In this document: positions 1 to 6,988 of the stretch, piece after piece | Layout of the letters: every line of letters begins with the position of its first letter | How positions within the stretch are numbered: the stretch's first letter is position 1 | NCBI GenBank assembly: GCA_020630225.1 | Contig: JAHDBS010000006.1 | Span: 1-37,424, forward strand | Origin: Anaerolineales bacterium | GTDB lineage: Bacteria; Chloroflexota; Anaerolineae; Anaerolineales; UBA6668 | Length of the DNA: 37,424 bases | Direction: 5' to 3' | Made by a program: the position numbers and the translations under genes | Notes under the pieces: generated by a model | Databases searched by the model: none | What the model was told of the DNA's origin: nothing | What the model saw: only the letters and a program-made list of their open reading frames with translations

Positions 1-920
1 GCCAATTGCGCAGCGCGTTCCAACAAGCGTGAGTGCAAGTAGAAAACATCACCAGGATATGCTTCGCGGCCTGGTGGGCGGCGCAGCAACAGAGAAACTT
101 GGCGGTAAGCGTAAGCGTGCTTTGAAAGATCATCGTAGATGACCAGTGCGTGCTTACCAGTTTCCATATATTCTTCACCGATTGCACAACCGGTGTATGG
201 AGCGATGTATTGGAGTGCAGCAGATTCATCAGCAGACGCTGAAACGATGATGGTGTGATCCATCGCGCCTTCGCGTTCGAGAATTGCAACTGTTTGAGCA
301 ATAGAAGACTTCTTTTGACCTACAGCAACGTAGATACAAACAACGTCCTTGCCCTTTTGATTGATGATGGTATCGATACAAACTGCAGTTTTACCAGTTT
401 GGCGATCACCAATGATCAACTGGCGTTGACCGCGACCAACTGGGGTCATTGCATCAATAGACTTGATACCAGTTTGAAGTGGTGTGTCCACATCGCGACG
501 GCGGATAACGCCAGGCGCAATGCGTTCAATTGGGCGGTATTCGGTCGCATTAATTGCGCCCTTACCGTCAATCGGTTCACCGAGTGCGTTTACAACGCGA
601 CCAGCAAGTGCTTCACCAACTGGAACGGATGCAACGAAACCAAGACCGCGAACGGACATACCTTCGTCAATCCCGTCGTATTCACCCATGATGATGATAC
701 CGACGTTGTCTGCTTCAAGGTTGAACACAATCCCACGAACGCCATTGTCGAATTCGACCAATTCAGCGTTGCGGATGCCGCTCAGACCTGAGACACGTGC
801 GATCCCGTCACCAGCTTCGATAACGGTACCGACTTCTCTGGCATCCAATGCTGGCGCATCGAATGCATCGATTTGTTTTTGCAGTTCAGCTGCAATATCG
901 GGCAAGCGAATATCTGTCAT
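1..920 (-). CDS. atpA: F1F0 ATP synthase subunit alpha, 3' end cut off by window edge
   Basis: Alpha subunit of the F1 catalytic head; it binds nucleotide at the non-catalytic sites of the alpha3beta3 ring on the cytoplasmic face of the membrane. About 306 codons are visible, reading [18 protein letters not shown] at the N-terminus. A beta-barrel region ([15 protein letters not shown]) comes first, then the P-loop GDRQTGKT near residues 171-178 and the alpha-type stretch [18 protein letters not shown] typical alpha subunit is about 500-550 residues, so roughly 200 are missing to the left. The ATG at 918-920 has GGGAG just upstream, and a good promoter lies about 100 bases further up. The upstream neighbour is a glycoside-hydrolase-like gene, not atpH or atpF, so atpA opens its own transcript here. 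Identity is certain. Confidence 0.97.
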   Translation of the reverse strand, partial: MTDIRLPDIAAELQKQIDAFDAPALDAREVGTVIEAGDGIARVSGLSGIRNAELVEFDNGVRGIVFNLEADNVGIIIMGEYDGIDEGMSVRGLGFVASVPVGEALAGRVVNALGEPIDGKGAINATEYRPIERIAPGVIRRRDVDTPLQTGIKSIDAMTPVGRGQRQLIIGDRQTGKTAVCIDTIINQKGKDVVCIYVAVGQKKSSIAQTVAILEREGAMDHTIIVSASADESAALQYIAPYTGCAIGEEYMETGKHALVIYDDLSKHAYAYRQVSLLLRRPPGREAYPGDVFYLHSRLLERAAQL

Positions 921-1017
921 TTGAACTCCCTACATTAGTAGTCAGCTAGCCAAAGTTTTTTTACCAAGTTGCTAGAACTTGTTTTAAATACAATTTCAAT
1001 GGTTTTTCAACCCGTGG

Positions 1018-1046
1018 ATAATACTAGAAGCAGGGTCGATTGTCCA
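1018..1046 (-). promoter_or_regulatory. Sigma-70-type promoter for atpA
   Basis: On the minus strand TGGACA (1041-1046), a 17-base spacer and TATTAT (1018-1023) match the -35/-10 consensus at 5 of 6 positions each. Initiation near 1011 would leave a leader of about 90 bases before the atpA ATG. It lies downstream of the terminator of the preceding gene, so it probably drives atpA alone or an atpA-led operon. It overlaps a possible 19-codon ORF at 996-1055, and both readings cannot easily be true. Confidence 0.6.
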
Positions 1047-1140
1047 GTATTTCACAAACGAAATCCTCCTCTTGAAAGGGAGTTCTTTCGTATTTAATGC
1101 TAGATTCAGTTTACCGCAATTTGATCACCCTTGTCTCTAA

Positions 1141-1175
1141 ATAAAACAAAAGCGGACCCACACATTGGACCCGCT
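1141..1175 (-). terminator. Intrinsic terminator after the TM1410-type gene
   Basis: On the minus strand an AGCGG/CCGCT stem (1151-1155 with 1171-1175), extended by CCA/TGG across a small internal loop, is followed by TTTTGTTTTAT. It lies about 90 bases past the stop codon of the preceding gene and before the atpA promoter. Confidence 0.6.
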
Positions 1176-1262
1176 ATTTAGATAGTATTCAGTTTGAACA
1201 CCCTATTCCGCTAGCAATATTCAAATTCATCACTGCTGTCTTATACAACAAGCATTTTGCAT

Positions 1263-2378
1263 CTAGTTTTCTAATGGAGCAAGTTGGTCAAGCTTGCGCG
1301 CTCCAACAAATGGGACATAACCTTGCTCTATAGTCCACGCGCGATATTCAGCAGATTGCGCAGGATCACTCAAATAATCTAGTGTGAGTACAGGCTTGCC
1401 CAATTCAGCGAGCCGCCGCAGAGCAATTTCTGCCGGTATAAACGCATCGGCTATTGTTTTATGACCGCCACTTTCATAAAAGCCCTCCCGCGCGATACCG
1501 CTTATTATGGAAGTATAGGCCTGACTTTCAAGCAGCGCCTCACCATTTTGCGGCACAATCAGAAAATCAGCCTCTCCGCGTGTCTGCCGGGCGTACAGCG
1601 CAATACTTTGCACAAAAGCAATCATTTCACTCCGTGACGAATCACGATCATCAATCGTTTCGAAATACTGGTACACATCGACATTATCGAGATATACGCC
1701 ATCAAAACCCGCATTGATCACGCGATTAAGAGCAGACTGCTCGTCTGAAATGATGAGCTGCTGCCAGCCAGCATGCCAATAACGCACCTTGTAATTACAC
1801 CAGTCTGGCAAACCACACCATTCAGGGTTACTTGATGTAAGCCAGTCTGGAGCACCTTCATCTGGCACGCCGTCACGCGGATCCGCATCCCAGCCTGATT
1901 GCCAATAATATTGATAGTCTTTTGCTTCACCGATGCTCATATAGGCCAATACAACACGTCGTGATCCATCTGGCTTTGTTTGCAATTGTGAAATGTCAGC
2001 AGCAGATAATGCACTGTCAACAACAACGATATCGTACTCTGAAGCTGCAATCTGCGCGATATCCAGGCTACTTAACTGATAGAGCCACGTATCAGCAGAC
2101 TGGAAAGCAGCGACACGCGTACTAACAACTGCGGCGCTTGACGAATCGTCAGCGAGCGGCACAACAGCCTCTGCAATTGCTGCTGCCGTATTGGTTTCAA
2201 TGCGTGCGCGCGGCTGACGCGGATTGATAGGCACAATAGCCACTGGCTCTGCTGTAGCATCCCAACGCCCCCACAAAATTAGCGTAAATGCCAGCAAGCT
2301 AACGAACAATGCCATTCCAGTGATAGCAATCCCGAGAAAGCCCCACTGCTTAAGATGTGTACGATCTAACTTATTCAT
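1263..2378 (-). CDS. Membrane-anchored TM1410/MJ1477-family putative glycoside hydrolase (GH114-like)
   Basis: 371 residues. A short basic N-terminus is followed by one hydrophobic segment (about residues 13-36) ending in an Ala/Thr-rich stretch, so the catalytic part is probably exported and tethered. The rest looks like the TIM-barrel family of MJ1477/TM1410 and endo-alpha-1,4-polygalactosaminidases. Features are YQLSSLDIAQIAAS at the start of the domain, VVVDSALS, VVLAYMSIGEAKDYQYYW (barrel strand with Gly-Glu-Ala), W-rich PEWCGLPDWCNYKVRYWH, then GFDGVYLDNVDVYQYFE with the acidic LDNVD motif, and a late VLTLDYLSD. The substrate cannot be told from sequence. It is a single-gene unit with its own promoter (2408-2436) and terminator. 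There is no Shine-Dalgarno before the ATG. The domain call is fairly sure, the activity is not. Confidence 0.75.
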   Translation of the reverse strand: MNKLDRTHLKQWGFLGIAITGMALFVSLLAFTLILWGRWDATAEPVAIVPINPRQPRARIETNTAAAIAEAVVPLADDSSSAAVVSTRVAAFQSADTWLYQLSSLDIAQIAASEYDIVVVDSALSAADISQLQTKPDGSRRVVLAYMSIGEAKDYQYYWQSGWDADPRDGVPDEGAPDWLTSSNPEWCGLPDWCNYKVRYWHAGWQQLIISDEQSALNRVINAGFDGVYLDNVDVYQYFETIDDRDSSRSEMIAFVQSIALYARQTRGEADFLIVPQNGEALLESQAYTSIISGIAREGFYESGGHKTIADAFIPAEIALRRLAELGKPVLTLDYLSDPAQSAEYRAWTIEQGYVPFVGARKLDQLAPLEN

Positions 2379-2407
2379 TATTGTTTTGACTTTTTCTGGT
2401 TGTAACG

Positions 2408-2436
2408 TTTATATCGTTTTCAGACATGTGTCTCAA
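2408..2436 (-). promoter_or_regulatory. Sigma-70-type promoter for the TM1410-type gene
   Basis: On the minus strand TTGAGA (2431-2436), a 17-base spacer and TATAAA (2408-2413). Initiation near 2401 would give a 5' leader of about 23 bases, which contains no Shine-Dalgarno sequence. Confidence 0.65.
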
Positions 2437-2562
2437 TAAAGAAGCCATATACATTTGGATAAAAAGAGGTTTGAATCAGCAGACTAAGTTTGCGTGCTGA
2501 AAATGCAACCAGACTTGCAACACATATGCGCAACAGGAGTGAAAAAGTTTTACAAGAATCAA

Positions 2563-2593
2563 AAAAGCGCCCTCCTAACTGGAAGGCGCTTTT
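2563..2593 (-). terminator. Strong intrinsic terminator after the alternative sigma gene
   Basis: On the minus strand the 9-bp arms AAAAGCGCC and GGCGCTTTT, extended inward by TTCC/GGAG around the loop AGTTA, are followed by further Ts. It sits 27 bases after the stop codon of the sigma factor gene. The A/T flanks make it able to work in both directions. Confidence 0.9.
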
Positions 2594-2620
2594 GAAAACA
2601 TACAGCGTTTATTTATGTAA

Positions 2621-3544
2621 CTAGCGCACGTATTCTTGCAGACCAGTCGAATATTCTGATCGGCGGATCTTGTCCAGTGCACGGTTTGCAACCTGGCGCA
2701 TCCCTTCACGAGACAACCCATACCTGCGTGCCAAGTCACTTAGCGGATGCATTTCTCCATCTTCGAAACCGAAGCGCATGCGCAAGATACCGGCTTCCCA
2801 TTCGCCCAAGCTATCAATCGCCTTTTGAATTTCACTAGACATGAGATAGTCTTCTGCTTCGTCTTCAGGCTGCTGCACAGTTTCATCTGGCAACAATTCT
2901 TGCAATTCGGTGTCAGCCGAGTCGCCAGGACCAACTAACTTTTCTAATGAGGTTACATTGACGACAGCACCTTGCACATTAGTAACTTGCTCTGGAGTCC
3001 ACTTCAATTTGATAGCAATTTCATCGGTAGTCGCTTCGCGCCCAAACTCTTGCTGGAGTTGAACTTCTGTGCGTCGCACTTGCATCACTTTTTGACCAAG
3101 ATTGACAGGCAAGCGAACCATACGACCGGTATTCGCAACCGCACGACCAATTGCTTGACGGATCCACCAGACAGCATAAGTAGAAAAGCGCGTGCCACGT
3201 TGGGCATCATAACGATTAGCAGCTTTGATCAGACCAATTTGACCTTCTTGCATTAGGTCTTCAAATGTGAGACCAGTGTCAAAGTAACGGCGTGCGACCT
3301 TCCCAACTAACCCTTGATTGCGCAGAACAAGTTCGTCACGTGCAGCGCGACCGCGAGCGCAGGCTGTTTCCCACATCGCAATATCAGCTGCTGAGCCTGT
3401 ACCGGTTTCTAGACATTCTTCCGCTTCATGCCAAGCAGTAATAATTTTTGCCAAGGCAATTTCTTCATCATGGGTAAGCAACTCATCCGGAGAGGCTGGA
3501 ATTCTGATGGGTAGTGGTTCGAAGTTGATGACTGTGTCTAACAT
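2621..3544 (-). CDS. Sigma-70 family RNA polymerase sigma factor, group-2-like
   Basis: 307 residues from the ATG at 3542-3544, which has AGGAGA seven bases upstream. An in-frame start further upstream at 3697 would read through the promoter and was rejected. Region 2 is at about residues 70-135, with RNQGLVGKVARRY, FEDLMQEGQIGLIKAANRYD and RGTRFSTYAVWWIRQAIGRA. A region 3 follows (GQKVMQVRRTEVQLQQEFGR), then region 4 with IRMRFGF-type core (ILRMRFGFEDGEMHPL) and the -35-binding helix-turn-helix (LARRYGLSREGMRQVANRAL). It lacks the long acidic N-terminus of the housekeeping factor at 22.1-23.8 kb. It is therefore probably an accessory, non-essential sigma factor that recognises promoters close to the consensus. 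It stands alone with its own promoter and terminator and no adjacent anti-sigma gene. Confidence 0.9.
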   Translation of the reverse strand: MLDTVINFEPLPIRIPASPDELLTHDEEIALAKIITAWHEAEECLETGTGSAADIAMWETACARGRAARDELVLRNQGLVGKVARRYFDTGLTFEDLMQEGQIGLIKAANRYDAQRGTRFSTYAVWWIRQAIGRAVANTGRMVRLPVNLGQKVMQVRRTEVQLQQEFGREATTDEIAIKLKWTPEQVTNVQGAVVNVTSLEKLVGPGDSADTELQELLPDETVQQPEDEAEDYLMSSEIQKAIDSLGEWEAGILRMRFGFEDGEMHPLSDLARRYGLSREGMRQVANRALDKIRRSEYSTGLQEYVR

Positions 3545-3589
3545 CGCGCTGTCTCCTGTGAAAACGTGGAATTGTCCAAGTACACACAC

Positions 3590-3618
3590 ATTGTACAGTG
3601 TTTGCACAAGTTTTGTAA
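3590..3618 (-). promoter_or_regulatory. Promoter for the alternative sigma factor gene
   Basis: On the minus strand TTACAA (3613-3618), a 17-base spacer and TACAAT (3590-3595). Initiation near 3583 gives a leader of about 39 bases ending in the AGGAGA ribosome-binding site. The flanking DNA is AT-rich and holds the plus-strand tandem CTTGACAAAA CTTGACAAAA just upstream (about 3680-3699). Confidence 0.6.
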
Positions 3619-3807
3619 GACCTTGTTTTACAAAATGTCCAGTTATTAAGACTCTATTTAAGCAAAAGCGCGGCAAAACCTTGACAAAACTTGACAAAAA
3701 GAACCTATCAACAGCACTATTCAGCAGGATTCAGGACTTATCAGACACGAGTCTGAGTTTAATGAAATTCTGTTCAAGTTTAAATATTAATCAAACTTAA
3801 ACAAAAA

Positions 3808-3855
3808 CAGCCTTTTGTCGAGATTAATACAAGAAAAATCGCCAACAAAAGGCTG
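3808..3855 (-). terminator. Intrinsic terminator after proC, with a long loop
   Basis: An 11-bp perfect stem (CAGCCTTTTGT at 3808-3818 with its complement at 3845-3855) encloses a 26-base loop. On the minus strand it is followed by TTTTTGTTT. It lies about 100 bases after the proC stop and marks the end of the yebC-ruvC-ruvA-proC direction of transcription. The rest of the 3545-3951 gap holds the sigma-gene promoter and AT-rich DNA, with no gene seen. Confidence 0.7.
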
Positions 3856-3951
3856 GAGTCAGCAAGAATAACTGAACAAAAGTTAAAAAAGTCTAGATTT
3901 TATATCTTCACTTAGTGTTTTTGCATCAACATAACAACCAACTGAAGTCGT

Positions 3952-4767
3952 CTACTTCTTACCTAAATGCTGCGCCTGCCGGAATGCAGCCTCTACAGCC
4001 TGATCAATTGCTGTACGGAGACCATGGGCTTCTAAGGCTGCTACTGCAGCAGCAGTTGTGCCACCGGGCGAAGTTACCTGATGGCGTAAAGTAGACACTG
4101 TTGTCTCAGATTGATATGCATACTCCGCTGCGCCACGCACCGTTTGCTTCGCCAGCAGTTCCGCTTGTGGTCGAGTTAGCCCCATGCGCACCCCTGCGTC
4201 TGCAAAGGCCTCAATGAACAAAAACACATAGGCTGGGCCGGAACCATTCATCGCAGTTGCCATATCGATATAGGTTTCACCTGGTAATTCAAGCTGCTCG
4301 CCAAGTGCGCTCAGAATAACTTCTGTTTGACGCCGCTGCTCAGCAGACACGGCTTCACCAGCTGTCCAAGCTGTCATTCCCACCCCAACTTGTGCAGGCG
4401 TATTTGGCATCGAACGCACAATTCGGTTATGACCTGTTAGCGCTTCAATTGTTTCCAACGTAGCGCCAGCCATAATTGAAATCAGCAGTGCATCATGATT
4501 GAGTTCACCGCGCAAGTCTGGCAATGCGTTGGGCGCGATCTGCGGCTTGACGGCTAACACAACAACCGAAGCACCTTGAGCAGCTTCGGAGTTGCTTGCT
4601 ACGGACTGAATTCCATAGGCCGCTGTCAATTCTGCGCGTCGCTCAGCCCGCGGTTCAGATGCAGTAATTTGATCTGGCGTCACCAGTTCTCTTTTGATTA
4701 AGCCACCAATGATAGCCCCAGCCATTGAGCCAGCGCCAATAAATGCAATTTTTTGATTTTCAAACAT
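3952..4767 (-). CDS. proC: Pyrroline-5-carboxylate reductase
   Basis: 271 residues, the normal length. It catalyses the last step of proline synthesis, NAD(P)H-dependent reduction of 1-pyrroline-5-carboxylate, in the cytoplasm. The N-terminal Rossmann motif is IAFIGAGSMAGAIIGGL (residues 8-24). The middle has VVLAVKPQ and RSMPNTPAQVGVGMTAW. The C-terminal dimerisation and substrate region carries NGSGPAYVFLFIEAFADAG and HQVTSPGGTTAAA, both signatures of the family. It starts 15 bases after the ruvA stop and is probably cotranscribed with it. The ATG has only a weak GAG upstream, so translational coupling to ruvA is possible. Identity is certain. Confidence 0.97.
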   Translation of the reverse strand: MFENQKIAFIGAGSMAGAIIGGLIKRELVTPDQITASEPRAERRAELTAAYGIQSVASNSEAAQGASVVVLAVKPQIAPNALPDLRGELNHDALLISIMAGATLETIEALTGHNRIVRSMPNTPAQVGVGMTAWTAGEAVSAEQRRQTEVILSALGEQLELPGETYIDMATAMNGSGPAYVFLFIEAFADAGVRMGLTRPQAELLAKQTVRGAAEYAYQSETTVSTLRHQVTSPGGTTAAAVAALEAHGLRTAIDQAVEAAFRQAQHLGKK

Positions 4768-4782
4768 GTGGATCTCGGGAGG

Positions 4783-5364
4783 CTAAGCGAAGTAGCCTAA
4801 TGCTAAGCGGATTTTTGTTTCGACGTCATCGGGCGCGTCTTGTGGAATATTTTGCAATGCTGTCTGTGCTTCAACGAGGCTATACCCTAACGCTGTTAGC
4901 GCTGCAATAACTTCGGTGTCGGTTTCATCAACTAATGCTGACCCACCCGTGTTGATGAAGTCGGTTTGCAACTTACCACGCAGATTAAAGATAATTTTTT
5001 CAGCAGTCTTCTTGCCAACGCCTGGAACACGCGAAATGATGCCAGCTTCTTCAGTTGCGACAGCTTGGCGTAATAAGTCTGGTGAAAGTGTGGAAATGAT
5101 GGCAAGCGCCATCTTTGGCCCTACCCCAGAAATAGAGAGGCAGGTTTCATACATGGTACGCTCTTCTTCGGTTTTGAAACCGTAAAGCGTAAGCGAGTCT
5201 TCCCGCACCACCAGATGGGTAAACAAACTAATCTGACGCCCCACCCCAACCGAACCATCAAATACAGAAGACGGCACCAACAAGCGCAGCCCCACCCCAC
5301 CAACTTCAACAATCAAAGTGTCGTCAGTAAAGCTCAGAATAGTTCCGCGAATTGAGGCAATCAT
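4783..5364 (-). CDS. ruvA: Holliday junction branch migration protein RuvA
   Basis: 193 residues, as expected. RuvA binds four-way junctions as a tetramer and loads the RuvB motor. Domain I is the N-terminal OB fold (MIASIRGTILSFTDDTLIVEVGGVG). Domain II has the two helix-hairpin-helix motifs: ISGVGPKMALAIIS and VPGVGKKTAEKIIFNLRGK. Domain III is the C-terminal three-helix part (VIAALTALGYSLVEAQTAL) that contacts RuvB. It lies downstream of ruvC with a 118-base heptad-repeat spacer between, and upstream of proC. No ruvB is in the window. The ATG has no clear Shine-Dalgarno. Confidence 0.97.
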   Translation of the reverse strand: MIASIRGTILSFTDDTLIVEVGGVGLRLLVPSSVFDGSVGVGRQISLFTHLVVREDSLTLYGFKTEEERTMYETCLSISGVGPKMALAIISTLSPDLLRQAVATEEAGIISRVPGVGKKTAEKIIFNLRGKLQTDFINTGGSALVDETDTEVIAALTALGYSLVEAQTALQNIPQDAPDDVETKIRLALGYFA

Positions 5365-5402
5365 TTATTGATCCAGTAAATCTCTAGTGTGGTTACGCGA
5401 AT

Positions 5403-5505
5403 GTGTAATGCGTAACGTGTAAGTTCGAGCTGAATACGCGGGCGAAAACTTCAAAAATCATTTTCGCGAACGCGCTTACACGTTACAAATTACGCATTAG
5501 ATAGT
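5403..5505. repeat. Heptad-repeat palindromic element between ruvC and ruvA
   Basis: The left arm reads TGTAATG CGTAACG TGTAAG on the plus strand. The right arm, read on the minus strand, has the heptads TAATGCG TAATTTG TAACGTG TAAG. A 12-bp core GTAACGTGTAAG (5412-5423) is perfectly complementary to 5475-5486. A second stem, GCGAAAA (5442-5448) with TTTTCGC (5461-5467), is nested inside. The right arm supplies the TAA stop of ruvC and codons for its last residues. The element is homologous to the one at 5986-6095 (shared core GAAAACTTCAAA and the same right end). Confidence 0.8.
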
Positions 5506-5983
5506 TCGTCTGCATGCTATGCAAGTGACAAATTGCGACAGCAAGTCCATCGGCGGCATCGTCTGGGCGTGGGATTTTTTCTAACCCTAGCAGCGTCTTC
5601 ACCATCTGTTGGATTTGCGGTTTTTTCGCGCCGCCATAACCACAGACGCTCTGCTTGATTTGCATCGGTGTATATTCACCGGGAGCTAGACCATTGTCTG
5701 CCATGGCGAGAATAGCAACGCCACGTGCCTGCGCCACGGTGATCCCCGTGGTCACATTCTTTGAAAAGAACAGTTTTTCAATGCCAGCACTCACCGGCTT
5801 ATGCTCTTTGATTAGTTCATCGAGTTCACGATAAATAATCTGCAACCGCTCATGCATTGGCATCTTAGCTGGTGTAGTGACCACACCATAGGCAACGGGC
5901 TTGAGGGAACTCCCTACTTGGCGAACAAAGCCGTAGCCCGTGGTCGCGGTACCAGGGTCAATGCCGAGGACGATTTCAGACAT
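5483..5983 (-). CDS. ruvC: Crossover junction endodeoxyribonuclease RuvC
   Basis: 166 residues. It resolves Holliday junctions by symmetric nicking. The RNase-H-like fold and catalytic acids are visible: D9 in GIDPGTATTGYG, E69 in AGIEKLFFSKN, and D142/D145 in PRPDDAADGLAVAICH. All four positions of the known active site are kept. The last residues (NYLMRNL) and the stop codon come from the heptad repeat at 5403-5505, so the natural C-terminus was probably changed when the repeat arose. The ATG follows directly after another repeat and has no Shine-Dalgarno. The order yebC-ruvC-ruvA is common in bacteria, and ruvB is missing from the cluster. Confidence 0.97.
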   Translation of the reverse strand: MSEIVLGIDPGTATTGYGFVRQVGSSLKPVAYGVVTTPAKMPMHERLQIIYRELDELIKEHKPVSAGIEKLFFSKNVTTGITVAQARGVAILAMADNGLAPGEYTPMQIKQSVCGYGGAKKPQIQQMVKTLLGLEKIPRPDDAADGLAVAICHLHSMQTNYLMRNL

Positions 5984-5985
5984 AA

Positions 5986-6095
5986 GGTGTAATGAGTAAT
6001 AAGTAATTGTGGTTTGGGCGCGCGGAAGAAAACTTCAAATACTGAAGACTCAAGCGTGCTTACACTTTACTCATTACAAGTTACGCATTGGAAAC
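5986..6095. repeat. Heptad-repeat palindromic element between yebC and ruvC
   Basis: The left arm has the heptads TAATGAG TAATAAG TAATTG (from 5990). The right arm on the minus strand has TAATGCG-like heptads (TAACTTG, TAATGAG, TAAAGTG). TAATGAGTAA (5990-5999) is perfectly complementary to 6067-6076. The centre shares GAAAACTTCAAA with the element at 5403-5505, and the right ends match closely (GCTTACAC, TTAC, TTACGCATT). The right arm contains the yebC stop codon. The left arm ends about six bases before the ruvC ATG. Confidence 0.8.
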
Positions 6096-6836
6096 CGCTT
6101 CAATCACAGCATCAGTCAACTCAAGGTTGTGATACACATTCTGCACATCATCAACGTCTTCGAGTTTTTCAATGGTGTTGAGCACTTGCAACGCTTGGGC
6201 CGGTTCCAATTCCATGGTGTTCTTGGGTTCCATGCGCAGCATTGCGTCTTCAGGCGTGTGACCAGCTTCGGAAAGGCCAGATGCGATTTCACCGTATGCA
6301 GACACTGGGCCAGTGAGTTCAATCATTTCTTCATCCCAAACAACGTCTTCAGCGCCAATTTCTAGCGCCAATTCAAAGGCAGCATCTTCATCGATGTCAC
6401 CAGTTGGGATCGTGAAATAGGATTTACGCTCAAACTGCCAGCCCACTGAGCCGTTTTCGCCCAAGCTGCCGCCATATTTATTGAACACTGCCCGCACATC
6501 AGACACAGAGCGACGCTTGTTATCTGTCACACACTCAACAATGACTGCAATCCCGTGGTTTGCGTAGCCTTCGTAGCTGACTTCTTCAAACGCTGCACCG
6601 TCTTTGTCTTCACCAGTGCCGCGCTTGATCGCGCGTTCGATGTTGTCTTTCGGCATATTTGCAGCACGTGCTTTATCAACCGCGAGCCGCAAGCGAATAT
6701 TTGTATCTAAGTCGCCGCCGCCTTCACGCGCTGCAATCACGACATCTTTTGCAAGCTTGGTAAACAACTTACCGCGCTTTGCATCTTGCGCACCTTTGCG
6801 GTGCTTAATGTTGGCCCATTTACTATGTCCAGCCAT
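6081..6836 (-). CDS. yebC: YebC/PmpR/TACO1-family protein
   Basis: 251 residues, the usual length. The family start MAGHSKWANIKHRKGAQDAK is clear, followed by GKLFTKLAKDVVIAAREGGGD, ADNARAANMPKDNIERAIKRG-like sequence and YEGYANHGIAVIVECVTDNKRR. The family was annotated as a DNA-binding regulator, and recent work links several members to translation of polyproline stretches. Which role applies here cannot be read from sequence. The ATG has AGAGGT about ten bases upstream, and a TATAAT box lies at 6878-6883. It is the first gene of the yebC-ruvC-ruvA-proC run. Confidence 0.96.
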   Translation of the reverse strand: MAGHSKWANIKHRKGAQDAKRGKLFTKLAKDVVIAAREGGGDLDTNIRLRLAVDKARAANMPKDNIERAIKRGTGEDKDGAAFEEVSYEGYANHGIAVIVECVTDNKRRSVSDVRAVFNKYGGSLGENGSVGWQFERKSYFTIPTGDIDEDAAFELALEIGAEDVVWDEEMIELTGPVSAYGEIASGLSEAGHTPEDAMLRMEPKNTMELEPAQALQVLNTIEKLEDVDDVQNVYHNLELTDAVIEAVSNA

Positions 6837-6877
6837 GAATAAATAACCTCTGATTGAGAAAGATTTCGTTTTTCTAA

Positions 6878-6883
6878 ATTATA
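6878..6883 (-). promoter_or_regulatory. Probable -10 box for the yebC-ruvC-ruvA-proC transcript
   Basis: An exact TATAAT on the minus strand lies about 42 bases before the yebC ATG. The -35 region falls inside the adjoining heptad repeat (6888-6985) and has no good TTGACA match, so the repeat would form the upstream half of this promoter. Confidence 0.5.
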
Positions 6884-6887
6884 GAGT

Positions 6888-6988
6888 AATTTGTAATGAG
6901 TAAGGTGTAACGCGTTCAAGCACACAGTATTTCAATGCAACACTCCGCACACCCAAGTCAAAATTACTCATTACTCGTTACTTATTAG
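6888..6988. repeat. Heptad-repeat element between the VWA gene and yebC
   Basis: TAATGAGTAA at 6894-6903 faces its perfect complement at 6964-6973. On the minus strand the right arm runs TAATAAG TAACGAG TAATGAG TAATTTT, four heptads in phase. It begins exactly at the TAA stop codon of the VWA gene. The centre differs from the two elements near ruvC, so only the arms are shared. Confidence 0.8.

Noticed and set aside
255-924. Two long plus-strand reading frames opposite atpA
   Set aside because: They are antisense shadows of the strongly conserved atpA reading frame, with no family resemblance or ribosome-binding site.
3545-3697. Upstream in-frame extension of the sigma factor
   Set aside because: It would encode the promoter region, while the ATG at 3544 has an excellent AGGAGA and begins just before conserved sequence.
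3318-3800. 160-codon plus-strand reading frame over the start of the sigma factor gene
   Set aside because: Most of it is antisense to conserved sigma region sequence, and it would cross the promoter region; composition is not protein-like.
5403-6988. CRISPR array
   Set aside because: Repeats are short, degenerate and palindromic with no regular spacers, and no cas genes are present.
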